NCBI RefSeq assembly: GCF_019429485.1
Contig: NZ_JAHXZN010000001.1
Location: forward strand, 1,116,001 to 1,180,000
Direction of reading: 5' to 3'
Origin: Sphingomonas citri
GTDB lineage: Bacteria > Pseudomonadota > Alphaproteobacteria > Sphingomonadales > Sphingomonadaceae
Length of the DNA: 64,000 nt
The notes under the pieces were generated by a model. It had not been told where the DNA came from. It made no database searches and worked only from the letters and a program-made list of their open reading frames with translations. A program made the translations under genes and the position numbers. The stretch's first letter is position 1; every line of letters starts with the position of its first letter. Of this stretch, positions 53,183 through 62,670 are shown one piece after another.

Positions 53183-53767
53183 TTGAGCGACAACGACTCC
53201 CTCTACCGACTGATCGAACCCGAGGCGCAGGCGCTCGGCTTCGCGCTGGTGCGCGTGCGGCTGTTCGGCAAGGGGGACGAGCGCACGCTCCAGGTGATGG
53301 CCGAGCGCCCCGACACGCGCCAGCTCACCATCGACGACTGCGCCGAACTGTCGCGTCGGCTGTCCGACATGCTCGACCAGTTCGAGGTCGAGGGTCGCGA
53401 CCCGATCGAGGGCGCCTATCGGCTCGAGGTGTCGTCGCCCGGGATCGATCGGCCGCTGACGCGCTGCCAGGATTTCACCGACTGGGCCGGCCATGAGGCT
53501 CGCATCGTGCTCACCGAGCCGGTCGACGGGCAGAAGCAGTTCAAGGGCGATCTGGAAGGCATCGACGTCGACGGCCAGATCGCGATCCGCCATTCGCGAA
53601 CGCATGAGCTGGCGCGCGTGCCGTTCGCGCTGATCGCCGACGCCAAGCTGGTGCTCACCGACCGGCTGATCGCCGCGACCGTGCCGCTCTCGATGGAGGG
53701 CGCTGACGAAGAGATAGAAGATTTGTCCGCCGACGCGGACACCGTGGAAGAAGAGGAATCGAACTGA
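53183..53767 (+). CDS. rimP: Ribosome maturation factor RimP
   Basis: 194 residues. Needed for 30S subunit assembly. N-terminal domain: SLYRLIEPEAQALGFALVRVR; the conserved YRLEVSSPGIDRPLTRCQDF and the RimP-C SH3-like part KFGDLEG-like FKGDLEGIDVDGQIAI follow, then an acidic tail (EEIEDLSADADTVEEEE). No ATG fits; TTG 53183 is chosen because GGCAGG lies 6 bases before it, with GTG 53177 as the alternative. The stop shares one base with the nusA start (TGATG). Confidence 0.92.
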   Translation: MSDNDSLYRLIEPEAQALGFALVRVRLFGKGDERTLQVMAERPDTRQLTIDDCAELSRRLSDMLDQFEVEGRDPIEGAYRLEVSSPGIDRPLTRCQDFTDWAGHEARIVLTEPVDGQKQFKGDLEGIDVDGQIAIRHSRTHELARVPFALIADAKLVLTDRLIAATVPLSMEGADEEIEDLSADADTVEEEESN

Positions 53768-55428
53768 TGGCCACCGGGGTCACCGCCAACCGTGCCGAGC
53801 TGATCGCGATCGCCAACTCGGTCGCGTCGGAGAAGATGATCGACAAGGCAATCGTCATCGAGGCGATGGAAGACGCGATCCAGCGCGCCGCGCGGACTCG
53901 CTACGGCCAGGAAATGGACATCCGCGCCAAGCTCGATCCCAACAACGGCGATCTGCGGCTGTGGCGCGTCGTCGAGGTGGTCGAGCTGGTCGACGACATC
54001 TACAAGCAGGTCGATGTCGCCGGCGCGCAGAAGCTCCAGCCGGGCGCGAGCGTCGGCGATTATCTGGTCGACCCGCTGCCGCCGATCGAGTTCGGCCGCA
54101 TCCAGGCGCAGGCCGCCAAGCAGACGATCTTCCAGAAGGTGCGCGACGCCGAGCGCGAGCGCCAATATGAGGAGTTCAAGGACCGCGCCGGCGAGATCAT
54201 CACCGGCGTCGTCAAGCGCGTCGAGTTCGGTCACATCGTCGTCGACCTCGGCCGCGCCGAGGGCGTGATCCGCCGCGACGCGCAGATCCCGCGCGAGGTG
54301 GTGCGCGTCAACGACCGCATCCGCTCGCTGATCCTGAAGGTGGTGCGCGAGAATCGCGGGCCGCAGATCTTCCTCAGCCGCGCGCACCCCGACTTCATGA
54401 AGAAGCTGTTCGCGCAGGAAGTGCCCGAGATCTACGACGGCATCATCGAGATCAAGGCGGCCGCGCGCGACCCGGGCAGCCGCGCCAAGATCGGCGTGAT
54501 CTCGCACGATTCCAGCATCGACCCGGTCGGCGCCTGCGTCGGCATGAAGGGCAGTCGCGTCCAGGCGGTGGTGCAGGAGATGCAGGGCGAGAAGATCGAC
54601 ATCATCCCTTGGTCGCCCGACACCGCGACCTTCGTCGTCAACGCGCTCCAGCCCGCCAACGTCGCGCGCGTGGTGATCGACGAGGAAGAGGACCGCATCG
54701 AGGTGGTCGTCCCCGACGACCAGCTGAGCCTCGCGATCGGCCGTCGCGGCCAGAACGTGCGGCTGGCGTCGCAGCTCACCGCCAAGGCGATCGACATCCT
54801 CACCGAGACCGACGCCAGCGAGAAGCGCCAGCAGGAGTTCGTGAAGAACTCCGAGCTGTTCCAGAACGAGCTCGACGTCGACGAGACGCTGGCGCAGCTG
54901 CTGGTGGCCGAGGGCTTCGGCGCGCTGGAAGAGGTCGCCTATGTCGAGCTCGACGAGCTCGCCGGGATCGAGGGCTTCGACGAGGATCTCGCGCAGGAGC
55001 TGCAGAGCCGCGCGCAGGAGGCGCTCGACCGCCGCGAGCAGGCCGCGCGCGAGGAGCGCCAGGCGCTGGGCGTCGAGGACGCTTTGGCCGAGCTGCCGTA
55101 TCTGACCGAGGCGATGCTGGTCACGCTCGGCAAGGCTGGGATCAAGACGCTCGACGATCTGGCGGACCTTGCCACCGACGAGCTGGTCGAGAAGAAGCGC
55201 GCCGAGCCGCGCCGCCGCAACGACGACGCGCCGCGCCGCGACTCGCGCAACGACGGCCGCGGCAACGGCGGCGTGCTCGGCGAGTACGGGCTGAGCGACG
55301 AGCAGGGCAATGAGATCATCATGGCCGCGCGCGCGCACTGGTTCGAGGACGAGGGCGGCGCGGCGGACGAGTCGGCCGAGGCGGAGAGCGCCGGCGACGC
55401 GAGTGAAGAGCAGGAGACGCAGGCCTGA
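53767..55428 (+). CDS. nusA: Transcription termination/antitermination factor NusA
   Basis: 553 residues. Binds RNA polymerase and nascent RNA, modulating pausing and termination. Domains in order: N-terminal polymerase-binding (1-130, [21 protein letters not shown]), S1 (about 145-205), KH1/KH2 (about 210-350, with [15 protein letters not shown]). A C-terminal helix-hairpin-helix part ([25 protein letters not shown]) and a basic-then-acidic tail follow. Unusually, it is followed by a tautomerase gene with a one-base overlap instead of by rnpM/ylxR directly. Confidence 0.97.
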   Translation: MATGVTANRAELIAIANSVASEKMIDKAIVIEAMEDAIQRAARTRYGQEMDIRAKLDPNNGDLRLWRVVEVVELVDDIYKQVDVAGAQKLQPGASVGDYLVDPLPPIEFGRIQAQAAKQTIFQKVRDAERERQYEEFKDRAGEIITGVVKRVEFGHIVVDLGRAEGVIRRDAQIPREVVRVNDRIRSLILKVVRENRGPQIFLSRAHPDFMKKLFAQEVPEIYDGIIEIKAAARDPGSRAKIGVISHDSSIDPVGACVGMKGSRVQAVVQEMQGEKIDIIPWSPDTATFVVNALQPANVARVVIDEEEDRIEVVVPDDQLSLAIGRRGQNVRLASQLTAKAIDILTETDASEKRQQEFVKNSELFQNELDVDETLAQLLVAEGFGALEEVAYVELDELAGIEGFDEDLAQELQSRAQEALDRREQAAREERQALGVEDALAELPYLTEAMLVTLGKAGIKTLDDLADLATDELVEKKRAEPRRRNDDAPRRDSRNDGRGNGGVLGEYGLSDEQGNEIIMAARAHWFEDEGGAADESAEAESAGDASEEQETQA

Positions 55429-55676
55429 TGCCGTTCGTCTCGATCCGATTGGCGGGCAGCGCGACGCGCGAGCAGAAGGCGGGGATCGTGGCCGACGTCA
55501 CGACCTCGCTGGTGACGCGGCTGGGCAAGAACCCGGCCGCGGTGCAGGTCGTGATCGAGGAAGTGTCGACCGAGAATTACGGCGCGGGTGGGCAATTGCT
55601 CGCCGACCGCGACGCGGGCGCGGCGGGTGCCGCGTCTTCCAGCCAGGGAGACGCGCATGCGGCACCCGGGCAATGA
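55428..55676 (+). CDS. 4-oxalocrotonate tautomerase family protein
   Basis: 82 residues. The catalytic N-terminal proline follows the initiator Met ([21 protein letters not shown]), with the conserved VTTSLVTRLGKNPAAVQVVIEEV and a C-terminal tail longer than the usual 62 residues (DAGAAGAASSSQGDAHAAPGQ, low complexity). Such enzymes tautomerise 2-hydroxymuconate or related enols; the true substrate is unknown here. Its ATG shares one base with the nusA stop, so it is translated within the nusA-infB message, an odd place for a catabolic-type enzyme. Confidence 0.9.
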   Translation: MPFVSIRLAGSATREQKAGIVADVTTSLVTRLGKNPAAVQVVIEEVSTENYGAGGQLLADRDAGAAGAASSSQGDAHAAPGQ

Positions 55677-55697
55677 CACTTTAGGCGTCCTCGCGCA

Positions 55698-55815
55698 GCG
55701 TCATGCCCTTGCCCGCGTCACCTGTTGTGGCGCGGCGAGCGGGGGCACGTCGTCGGCCTTCGCGCAGCTGTGGCGCTCGCGGCACCACGGATCCCGGGTC
55801 AGGCCCGACATGCCG
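55698..55815. repeat. Possible degenerate palindromic element in the operon spacer
   Basis: The 189-bp spacer between the tautomerase and rnpM contains GCGTCATGCCC at 55698 and, near 55788-55815, CGGATCCCGGGTCAGGCCCG followed by ACATGCCGG. The latter matches the right arm of copy B at about 21 of 29 positions by eye. Spacing is close to that of the intact elements. It may be a decayed copy; the match is imperfect and the call is tentative. Confidence 0.35.
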
Positions 55816-55865
55816 GAAAGTGGCGGGCGGCGGCTGCAACCGCTTACCTCCAAGGAGCGCAGCGC

Positions 55866-56573
55866 ATGAGCGATCCCGTCCGCTCCTGTATCCTCACGCG
55901 CGAGCGTGCCGACCCGGAGTGCCTCATCCGACTCGCGCTCGCGCCGGACGGGCGCGTGCTGCCCGACGTGCGCGCCAAGGCGCCCGGGCGCGGCGCGTGG
56001 ATCGGTGTCGCCCGTCCCGAACTCGAGCAGGCGGTCGCCAAGGGCAAGCTGCGCGGCGCCCTCGCCCGCGCGTTCAAGACCGGCGAGCTGACCGTCCCCG
56101 ACGATCTGCCAAGCCTGATCACGGCCGCGCTCGAGCGCAACGCGCTCGACCGACTCGGGCTCGAGGCGCGGGCCGGCACGATCGCGACCGGCGCCGAGCG
56201 GATCGAGACCGCGGCGCGCTCGGGCAAGCTGCACGCGCTCTACCACGCCGCCGACGCTAGCGAGGACGGGCGTCGCAAGCTGGCCCAGGCGTGGCGCGTC
56301 GGCAGCGATCGCGAAGGAAGTGACCTCAAGGGCTTGGCGTTGCCGGTCGAGCGCCCCATATTGTCGTTGGCGCTGGGCCGCGAGAATGTGGTACACATCG
56401 GCGTCATAGACCGCACCGCGGCCAGACGATTGGGCGAAGCGCTCGACCGCTGGCTGCACTTTATCGGCCCTGAACTGACCTCCGCACCTTGCGCTACGGC
56501 CGCGCAAGGCGCATCGGCGCCCGGCACCGCCGGGCCCGCTTCGGCCGTGAGATTGCACGAGGAATTTGAGTGA
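55866..56573 (+). CDS. rnpM: RNA-binding protein YlxR/RnpM with L7Ae-like C-terminal domain
   Basis: 235 residues. The N-terminal YlxR (DUF448) domain has RSCILTRERADPECLIRLAL, DVRAKAPGRGAWIG and FKTGELTVPDDL; the usual RTC start is RSC here. A second domain (about 95-205; RLGLEARAGTIATGAERIE, HALYHAADASEDGRRKL) is the ribosomal L7Ae-like part found fused to YlxR in Alphaproteobacteria. YlxR/RnpM of Bacillus modulates RNase P. ATG 55866 follows AAGGAG. Its stop overlaps the infB GTG by 4 bases. Confidence 0.9.
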   Translation: MSDPVRSCILTRERADPECLIRLALAPDGRVLPDVRAKAPGRGAWIGVARPELEQAVAKGKLRGALARAFKTGELTVPDDLPSLITAALERNALDRLGLEARAGTIATGAERIETAARSGKLHALYHAADASEDGRRKLAQAWRVGSDREGSDLKGLALPVERPILSLALGRENVVHIGVIDRTAARRLGEALDRWLHFIGPELTSAPCATAAQGASAPGTAGPASAVRLHEEFE

Positions 56574-59332
56574 GCGAGACCGACAACGACAAGCCGAAAC
56601 TCGGGATGCGCGCGCCGCTGGGGCTGAAGCGCACGGTCGAGACCGGCAAGGTGAAGCAGAGCTTCAGCCACGGCCGTAGCAATACGGTGGTGGTCGAGGT
56701 GAAGCGTCGCCGCGTGCTCGGTCCGCAGGGCACGCCCGAGCCGACGCCGGCGCCGGCACCCGAGCCGGTCGCGGCTACCCCTGCGCCCGCGCCGGCGCGC
56801 CCCGCGCCGCGCCCGCCGGTCTCCAACGAGACCGCGCAGGAGCGGCAGGCGCGCCTGCTTCGCGAGGCCGAGGACCAGCGCATGCACGCGCTGGAGGAAG
56901 CGCGTCGCCGCGAGGAGGCCGAGCGCCAGCGCGCGGCCGAGGACGAGCGTCGCCGCGCCGAGGAGCGCGCGCGCGCCGAGGCCGAGGCGCGTGCCGCCGC
57001 GGCCGCGCCCGCCCCGGAAGCGCCCCCGGCGCCGGAGCCGACGCCGGCCCCCGCCCCGGCAGCACCCGCCGCCGCGGCCCCTGCCACCGAGGCACCTAGT
57101 GCGCCCGCGCCGGCGGCCGAGCCGGTCGCGGAGTCGCGTCCGGCTCCTGCCCCGGCCCCCACGCCCGCGGCACCGCCGCCCCCGCCGCCGGTGCTCGAGC
57201 TGGGCCGCGACCCGGCGATGCCGGCGCCGCGCCGCTTCTCGCCGGTCGCCCGCCCCGAGATTCCGAAGCCGCAGCCCAAGCCCGAGCCGAAGCCGGCGCC
57301 CGCGCCGACCGCCAGCGCCGCCCCGGCGGCGGGCGGCGGTGCGTCGGGCGGCGCCTCGCGTAGCCTGCCGAGTGGTCAAGCGACGCCACGCAACGCCGCG
57401 CCGGCGCGGCCGCAGCAGCGCGACCGTAAGGGCGACGAGCGCCGCGGCGGCAAGCTGACCGTCACGCGTGCGCTCAACGAGGACGGCGCGCGCGCGCGCA
57501 GCCTCGCGGCGCTGAAGCGGGCACGCGAGAAGGAGAAGCGCGGCTTCTCCGGCCCGCGCGAGCCGCAGGCCAAGCAGGTCCGCGACGTCCAGGTGCCCGA
57601 GGCGATCACCGTGCAGGAGCTCGCCAACCGCATGGCCGAGCGCGGCGCCGATCTGGTCAAGACGCTGTTCAAGATGGGCATGCCCGTCACGATGACGCAG
57701 ACGATCGACCAGGACACCGCCGAGCTGCTGGTGACCGAGTTCGGTCACAACATCGTGCGGGTCTCGGACTCGGACGTCGACCTCGCGCTCGACACCACCG
57801 AGGATTCGGCGGACCAGCTCCAGCCGCGTCCCCCGGTCGTCACGATCATGGGCCACGTCGACCACGGCAAGACGAGCCTGCTCGACGCGCTGCGCGGCAC
57901 CGACGTCGCCAAGGGCGAGTCGGGTGGCATCACGCAGCATATCGGCGCCTATCAGGTAACGTTGAAGGACAAGTCGAAGATCACCTTCCTCGACACGCCG
58001 GGCCACGAGGCGTTCACCGCGATGCGCGCGCGCGGCGCGGACGTGACCGACATCGTGGTGCTGGTGGTCGCCGCCGACGACGGGCTGATGCCGCAGACGA
58101 TCGAGGCGATCAACCACACCAAGGCGGCCGGCAAGCCGATGATCGTGGCGATCAACAAGATCGACAAGCACGACGCCAACCCGCAGCGCGTGCGCGAGCG
58201 TCTGCTCGAGCATGACGTTCAGGTCGAGATGATGGGCGGCGAGACGCAGGACGTCGAGGTCTCCGCGTTGAAGAAGACCGGTCTCGACGAGCTGATCGAC
58301 AAGATCCAGCTGCAGGCCGAGCTGCTCGACCTCTCCGCCAACCCCGATCGCGCCGCCGAGGGCAGCGTGATCGAGGCGAAGCTCGATAAGGGCCGCGGCC
58401 CGGTCGCAACGGTGCTGGTCACGCGCGGCACGCTCAAGGTCGGCGACGTCTTCGTCGTCGGTGCCGAGAGCGGCAAGGTGCGCGCGCTGGTCGACGACAA
58501 GGGGCGCCAGCTCAAGCAGGCGGGTCCGTCGATGCCGGTGGAGGTGCTCGGCCTGTCGGGCACGCCGTCGGCGGGCGACCAGCTCCAGGTGGTCGAGAAC
58601 GAGGCGCGCGCGCGCGAGGTGGCCGAGTACCGCCAGAGCGTGCTGCTCCAGAAGCGCACCACCGCGGCGCCGACCAGCCTCGAGAACATGTTCTCGGCGC
58701 TGCGCGCCAACGCCGCGATCGAGTACCCGCTCGTGGTGAAGGCCGACACACAGGGGACGGTCGAGGCGATCGTCGCGTCGATCAACAAGATCTCGACCGA
58801 TCTCATCAAGGCGCGGGTGCTTCACTCGGGCGTCGGCGGGATCACCGAGAGCGACGTGACGCTGGCGGGTGCGTCGGGGGCGCCGATCATCGGCTTCCAC
58901 GTTCGCGCCAACGCCAAGGCGCGCGAGATCGCCGAGCGGCAGAAGGTGGCGCTGAAATACTATGACGTCATCTACGACCTGATCGACGAGATCCGCGCCG
59001 GCATGGCGGGCGAGCTCGGGCCGGAGGCGTTCGAGACGGTGGTCGGGCGCGCCGAGATCCGCGAGGTCTTCTCCGCGGGCAAGCACGGCAAGGCGGCGGG
59101 TCTGCTCGTCACCGAGGGTGTCATCCGCAAGGCGCTCAAGGCGCGCATCACGCGCAACGACGTCATCATCTACCAGGGTGAGATCGCGTCGCTGCGCCGC
59201 TTCAAGGACGACGTACCGGAAGTGCGCGCGGGCCTGGAGTGCGGCGTGACGTTCTCGCAGAACTTCGTCGACATCAAGGCCGGCGACTATCTCGAGACGT
59301 ACGAGGTCGAGCTGCGCGAGCGCACGCTGTAA
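56570..59332 (+). CDS. infB: Translation initiation factor IF-2
   Basis: 920 residues. GTPase that places initiator tRNA on the 30S subunit. The N-terminus (1-300) is a long low-complexity Ala/Pro/Arg/Glu region with a charged helix ([20 protein letters not shown]). Then come the IF2-N domain ([22 protein letters not shown]), the G domain with GHVDHGKT (428-435), DTPGHEAF and NKID, and domains II-IV ending [15 protein letters not shown] 56570 lies in a GTGA overlap with rnpM after GAGGAA. A long open frame on the opposite strand is a composition artefact. Confidence 0.98.
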   Translation: MSETDNDKPKLGMRAPLGLKRTVETGKVKQSFSHGRSNTVVVEVKRRRVLGPQGTPEPTPAPAPEPVAATPAPAPARPAPRPPVSNETAQERQARLLREAEDQRMHALEEARRREEAERQRAAEDERRRAEERARAEAEARAAAAAPAPEAPPAPEPTPAPAPAAPAAAAPATEAPSAPAPAAEPVAESRPAPAPAPTPAAPPPPPPVLELGRDPAMPAPRRFSPVARPEIPKPQPKPEPKPAPAPTASAAPAAGGGASGGASRSLPSGQATPRNAAPARPQQRDRKGDERRGGKLTVTRALNEDGARARSLAALKRAREKEKRGFSGPREPQAKQVRDVQVPEAITVQELANRMAERGADLVKTLFKMGMPVTMTQTIDQDTAELLVTEFGHNIVRVSDSDVDLALDTTEDSADQLQPRPPVVTIMGHVDHGKTSLLDALRGTDVAKGESGGITQHIGAYQVTLKDKSKITFLDTPGHEAFTAMRARGADVTDIVVLVVAADDGLMPQTIEAINHTKAAGKPMIVAINKIDKHDANPQRVRERLLEHDVQVEMMGGETQDVEVSALKKTGLDELIDKIQLQAELLDLSANPDRAAEGSVIEAKLDKGRGPVATVLVTRGTLKVGDVFVVGAESGKVRALVDDKGRQLKQAGPSMPVEVLGLSGTPSAGDQLQVVENEARAREVAEYRQSVLLQKRTTAAPTSLENMFSALRANAAIEYPLVVKADTQGTVEAIVASINKISTDLIKARVLHSGVGGITESDVTLAGASGAPIIGFHVRANAKAREIAERQKVALKYYDVIYDLIDEIRAGMAGELGPEAFETVVGRAEIREVFSAGKHGKAAGLLVTEGVIRKALKARITRNDVIIYQGEIASLRRFKDDVPEVRAGLECGVTFSQNFVDIKAGDYLETYEVELRERTL

Positions 59333-59335
59333 GGG

Positions 59336-59722
59336 ATGGCGACGCTCGGTACGGTCACCCCCGTCCTGCGCAGCTTCGATGCGGCGCGGACGCGGGCGTT
59401 CTATCTGGATTTCCTCGGCTTCGAATTGGTGTTCGAGCACCGGTTCGAGCCGGGGATGCCGCTCTACATGGGCGTCACGTCCGGCGATTGTACGCTGCAC
59501 CTGTCGGAACATTACGGCGATGGTGCGCCGGGCGCGTCGGTTCGGATCGCGTGCGACGATGTCGTGGCCTATGCCGCGGCGCTGCGCGCGCGCGGGTTCG
59601 AGAACGCGCGTCCGGGCGAGCCGCAGCGGATGCCATGGGGGACGCTGGAGGTCGGCGTCCACGATCCGTCGCACAACCGGCTGACCTTCTTCACCCCTGT
59701 CGACGGTGATGACGATGAATGA
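59336..59722 (+). CDS. Glyoxalase/bleomycin-resistance superfamily protein
   Basis: 128 residues of the VOC fold. It begins [31 protein letters not shown], with [20 protein letters not shown] in the middle and [19 protein letters not shown] at the end, the layout of bleomycin-binding and related small glyoxalase-like proteins. Whether it binds a drug, a metal or a metabolite cannot be told. It sits 3 bases after infB and overlaps the rbfA start by 8 bases, so it is embedded in the translation operon. Confidence 0.87.
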   Translation: MATLGTVTPVLRSFDAARTRAFYLDFLGFELVFEHRFEPGMPLYMGVTSGDCTLHLSEHYGDGAPGASVRIACDDVVAYAAALRARGFENARPGEPQRMPWGTLEVGVHDPSHNRLTFFTPVDGDDDE

Positions 59723-60113
59723 GCAGAGCGGCGAACGCTCGGTCCGCACGCTGCGCGTCGGCGAGCAGGTTCGTCATATCCTGTCCGAGATCCTCCAGCG
59801 CGGCGACGTTCACGACGAGACGCTCGCCAGCCACATGGTCAGCGTCACCGAGGTGCGCATGTCGCCCGACCTGCGCCACGCCACCGTGTTCGTGAAGCCG
59901 CTGCTCGGCAAGGACGAGGAAGCGGTGCTCAAGGCGCTGCGCACCAACACCGCCTATCTCCAGCGCGAGGTCGCCCATCGGGTGAAGATGAAATATGCCG
60001 CGCGGCTGAAATTCCTAGCGGACGAGAGCTTCGACGAGGGCAGCCACATCGACTCGCTGCTGCGCCGGCCCGAGGTGGCGCGCGACCTTCCCGCCGAGAG
60101 TGGCGACGGTTGA
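59715..60113 (+). CDS. rbfA: 30S ribosome-binding factor A
   Basis: 132 residues. Cold-shock and 16S rRNA 5'-end maturation factor with a KH-like fold: [40 protein letters not shown] and the C-terminal [20 protein letters not shown]. Three starts are close: GTG 59706, ATG 59709 and ATG 59715; the last gives the standard N-terminus. It overlaps the glyoxalase-like gene and is followed within 7 bases by the palindrome of the AbrB/VapC pair. Confidence 0.96.
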   Translation: MNEQSGERSVRTLRVGEQVRHILSEILQRGDVHDETLASHMVSVTEVRMSPDLRHATVFVKPLLGKDEEAVLKALRTNTAYLQREVAHRVKMKYAARLKFLADESFDEGSHIDSLLRRPEVARDLPAESGDG

Positions 60114-60120
60114 CCGAGGC

Positions 60121-60144
60121 GCCGGTAAGACGCATCTTACCGGC
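60121..60144. promoter_or_regulatory. Palindrome abutting the antitoxin start codon
   Basis: Ten-base arms GCCGGTAAGA and TCTTACCGGC with a 4-base centre end exactly at base 60144, one base before the antitoxin ATG. AbrB/MazE-type antitoxins normally bind such repeats at their own promoter, so this is a likely autoregulatory operator; as RNA it would be a hairpin against the start codon. It may also end the rbfA message. No Shine-Dalgarno sequence is seen for the ATG. Confidence 0.65.
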
Positions 60145-60423
60145 ATGAACGCGATCACGCGACTGTCGGACAAGGGTCAGGTCGTGGTGCCGAAGGCGAT
60201 CCGCGACCTCAAGGGCTGGGCGCCGGGGCTCGACCTCGAGGTGGTCGACGCCGGCGACGGCGTGCTGCTGCGGCCGCGCCGGGCGCACAAGCATCTCAGC
60301 GTCGCGGAGGCGGTCGAGCGGATGCGCGCGATCTACACGCATAGCGGCGCACCGGTTACGCTGGAGGAGATGGACGAGGCGATCGCGGAAGCCATAGCCG
60401 AGCGGGACCGTCGCACGCGGTGA
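60145..60423 (+). CDS. AbrB/MazE-type antitoxin
   Basis: 92 residues. The N-terminal swapped-hairpin DNA-binding domain reads AITRLSDKGQVVVPKAIRDL, then GLDLEVVDAGDGVLLRPRR; the C-terminal half (LSVAEAVERMRAIYTHSGAP, acidic helix) should bind and block the PIN toxin encoded downstream. The gene overlaps the toxin by 4 bases (GTGA), the standard antitoxin-first order. The start codon lies directly against the palindrome at 60121-60144. Confidence 0.88.
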   Translation: MNAITRLSDKGQVVVPKAIRDLKGWAPGLDLEVVDAGDGVLLRPRRAHKHLSVAEAVERMRAIYTHSGAPVTLEEMDEAIAEAIAERDRRTR

Positions 60424-60809
60424 GATCCGTCGACGCTAATGTCCTGGTCCGTTGGTTGACGCGCGACGACGAGCGCCAAGCCGCGCTCGCCGACGCGGTA
60501 CTGTCCGCGCCGACGTTGATCACCCTCACCGTTCTGATCGAGCTCGCCTGGGTGCTGCGGCAGCGCTACGCGTTCGATCGCGCCGCGCTGAACGCCGCCC
60601 TCATCACGCTCATCGCGCTCGAGCATGTTACCGTCGAGCACGAGCAGGGCGTGCGGTGGGCGCTCACCCGCCATGCCGCCGGCGGTGACCTCCCGGACAT
60701 GCTCCACCTGGTCGCCTCGGTAAGCGCCCGCGCGTTCGTCACCTTCGACCGACGCCTCGTTCGCCACGCCGGCACCGACGCCCCGCTCGCGATCGAGACG
60801 CTCGCCTGA
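60420..60809 (+). CDS. vapC: VapC-type PIN-domain ribonuclease toxin
   Basis: 129 residues. The four acidic PIN residues are in place: Asp5 (SVDANVLVRW), Glu41 (TVLIELAWVL), Asp93 (GGDLPDMLHL) and Asp110 (FVTFDRRLV), so it should be an active Mg-dependent endoribonuclease, probably against tRNA or rRNA as known for VapC. GTG 60420 overlaps the antitoxin stop. Its own stop shares one base with the tdk ATG, which couples a toxin gene to a housekeeping enzyme. Confidence 0.9.
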   Translation: MRSVDANVLVRWLTRDDERQAALADAVLSAPTLITLTVLIELAWVLRQRYAFDRAALNAALITLIALEHVTVEHEQGVRWALTRHAAGGDLPDMLHLVASVSARAFVTFDRRLVRHAGTDAPLAIETLA

Positions 60810-61390
60810 TGGCCAAGCTGTATTTCTACTATGCGAGCATGAACGCGGGGAAGTCGACCAACCTGCTCCAGGCCGATTTCAACTATCGCGAGCGCGGCAT
60901 GCGCACGATGCTGTTCACCGCCGCGGTGGACGATCGCTTTGCCGCGGGCACCATCACCTCCCGGATCGGCCTGACCGCGCCCGCGACGATGTTCGATGCC
61001 GCGACCGATCTCGCCGCGCTGGTCGCGGCCGAGCACGCGCGCGCGCCGTTGGCGTGCGTGCTGGTGGACGAGGCGCAGTTCCTCACCGCGGCGCAGGTCG
61101 ACCAGCTCGCCTGGCTCGCCGACGTCGAAGACCTGCCCGTGCTCGCCTATGGCCTGCGCACCGACTTCCTCGGCCAACTCTTCGCCGGCTCGGCACGGCT
61201 GCTCGCGCTCGCGGACTCGCTGGAGGAGATCAAGTCGGTGTGCGCCTGCGGGCGCAAGGCGACGATGAACCTGCGCGTCGACGCCGACGGACGCCCGGTG
61301 ACAGCCGGGCGCCAGACCGAGATCGGCGGCAACGATCGCTATGTCGCGCTGTGCCGCCGCCATTTCAGCGCGGCGCTGGCGGAGGGCTGA
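60809..61390 (+). CDS. tdk: Thymidine kinase (type II)
   Basis: 193 residues. Salvages thymidine to dTMP with ATP. Walker A is YASMNAGKST (residues 8-17), the catalytic Glu is in VLVDEAQFL, and the zinc-binding lasso cysteines are in VCACGRKATMNLRV and YVALCRRHF. GGNDRY closes the thymidine-binding lid. One-base overlap with the upstream vapC stop. The gene is complete and converges on the P-loop kinase gene 5 bases downstream. Confidence 0.96.
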   Translation: MAKLYFYYASMNAGKSTNLLQADFNYRERGMRTMLFTAAVDDRFAAGTITSRIGLTAPATMFDAATDLAALVAAEHARAPLACVLVDEAQFLTAAQVDQLAWLADVEDLPVLAYGLRTDFLGQLFAGSARLLALADSLEEIKSVCACGRKATMNLRVDADGRPVTAGRQTEIGGNDRYVALCRRHFSAALAEG

Positions 61391-61394
61391 CTCA

Positions 61395-61883
61395 CTAGGT
61401 TTCGTGGGGCGACACCTCGATACACGACTCATCCTCGCCTAGCGGCTCGAAGTTGGCGCGCAGCGTGCGATACGTTGCCGGTGAGATATAGAGCCCCGGG
61501 GCGCCGCTGCGATTTCGTCGTTCGATCCGCTCCATCGCGACGTTGTCGGGGCAGTCGAGGCGATACAGCATCGGCGTGCCCCCGTTCTGGCGCGCGAGCC
61601 GCATGGCCGCGAGACGATCGGCTCTCGTCCAATAGCCGAGATCGAGCACGACGCTGGTCCCCACCTGCAAGCAGCGGGTCCACGTGCGCTCCATGACGGC
61701 GCTCACGCGAGCCGACATATCCACGAACAGTTCGGCTGGAGGATCGCGGCCGAACAGCGTCTCCACCCATTCGTCGTGCGTGAACCGGACCGCGCGACGC
61801 TGCTGTTCAAGCCGCCTCGCGAACGTTGTTTTACCGACGCCGAGGAACCCATGTATCAGATGCGCGGTAGGCAGCGAGGACAT
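61395..61883 (-). CDS. P-loop kinase/zeta-toxin-like AAA protein
   Basis: 162 residues. Walker A GFLGVGKTTF (12-21) near the N-terminus, FTHDEWVETLFGRDPP and VVLDLGYWTRADRLAAMRLA are typical of small AAA_33/zeta-like kinases that phosphorylate small molecules or act in resistance. The target is unknown. It is the only minus-strand gene in the rimP-rpsO stretch. ATG 61883 has no clear ribosome site, and the 90-bp gap before the divergent M50 protease gene is unremarkable. Confidence 0.75.
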   Translation of the reverse strand: MSSLPTAHLIHGFLGVGKTTFARRLEQQRRAVRFTHDEWVETLFGRDPPAELFVDMSARVSAVMERTWTRCLQVGTSVVLDLGYWTRADRLAAMRLARQNGGTPMLYRLDCPDNVAMERIERRNRSGAPGLYISPATYRTLRANFEPLGEDESCIEVSPHET

Positions 61884-61973
61884 CGGCCGAGCAGAACACG
61901 GTGTACAGATCGTCGCAAGGGCGCGGAGGCCGCCACCTAGCCGAACCGGGCGCCGTCGCCTATCTCGCGCAAC

Positions 61974-62666
61974 ATGGACCCCACCGGCATCATCTGGCGG
62001 GCGGCAGTGTGGATCATCCCGCTGGTGCTCGCGATCGTCTTCCACGAGGTGAGCCACGGCCTGGCCGCGCGCGCGCTCGGCGATCCCACCGCCGCGGAGC
62101 AGCGCCGGCTGTCGCTCAACCCGCTGCGCCACGTCGACCCGGTCGGCACCGTGATCCTGCCGCTGCTGCTCGCGCTCGCCAAGGCGCCGGTGTTCGGCTG
62201 GGCCAAGCCGGTCCCGGTCGACTCGCGCCGCCTGCCCCATCCGCGCCGCGACATGATGCTGGTGGCGCTCGCCGGGCCGGGATCGAACCTCGTGCTCGCG
62301 CTGGTCGGCGCGGTGCTGCTCGGCGCGCTGACGCCCAGCCTCTACGGCATCCAGCCCGGCAGCCTCACCGCCTTCGTCGCGGCCAACCTGCTCAACTTCG
62401 TGATCATCAACGTCTTCCTCGCGATCTTCAACCTGATCCCGCTGCCGCCGTTCGACGGCGGGCACGTCGTCGCCGGGCTGCTGCCCGAGCGGCTGGCGCA
62501 GCGCTGGGACCAGTTCGCGAGATATGGCCTGCTGCTGTTCATCCTGCTGCTGCTGGTGCTGCCGTCGATCGTGCCCGGCGCCAACATCGTCCAGCGGCTG
62601 GTGGCGCCGCCGGCGCAGGCGCTGACCGAATGGTATCTCGGCCTCGCCCAGTCGATCGCGGGCTGA
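61974..62666 (+). CDS. Site-2 protease family (M50) membrane metalloprotease
   Basis: 230 residues. Zinc-binding HEVSH (24-28) in the first membrane helix and NLIPLPPFDGGHV (Asp161 the third ligand) define the S2P/M50 fold with about five to six helices. It is the compact form without PDZ or CBS domains, common next to house-keeping genes and of unknown substrate. It ends 4 bases before the truB GTG and is probably cotranscribed with it. Confidence 0.92.
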   Translation: MDPTGIIWRAAVWIIPLVLAIVFHEVSHGLAARALGDPTAAEQRRLSLNPLRHVDPVGTVILPLLLALAKAPVFGWAKPVPVDSRRLPHPRRDMMLVALAGPGSNLVLALVGAVLLGALTPSLYGIQPGSLTAFVAANLLNFVIINVFLAIFNLIPLPPFDGGHVVAGLLPERLAQRWDQFARYGLLLFILLLLVLPSIVPGANIVQRLVAPPAQALTEWYLGLAQSIAG

Positions 62667-62670
62667 GCGC

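Noticed and set aside
53416..55338. A 640-codon open frame antisense to rimP and nusA.
   Set aside because: Composition artefact; no start context or motif, and nusA is certain on the other strand.
56240..59749. A very long open frame (over 1,100 codons) antisense to rnpM, infB and the glyoxalase-like gene.
   Set aside because: It mirrors the codon positions of infB in high-GC DNA; the translation is Arg/His/Asp-rich with no recognisable domain, while the plus strand encodes unmistakable IF-2.
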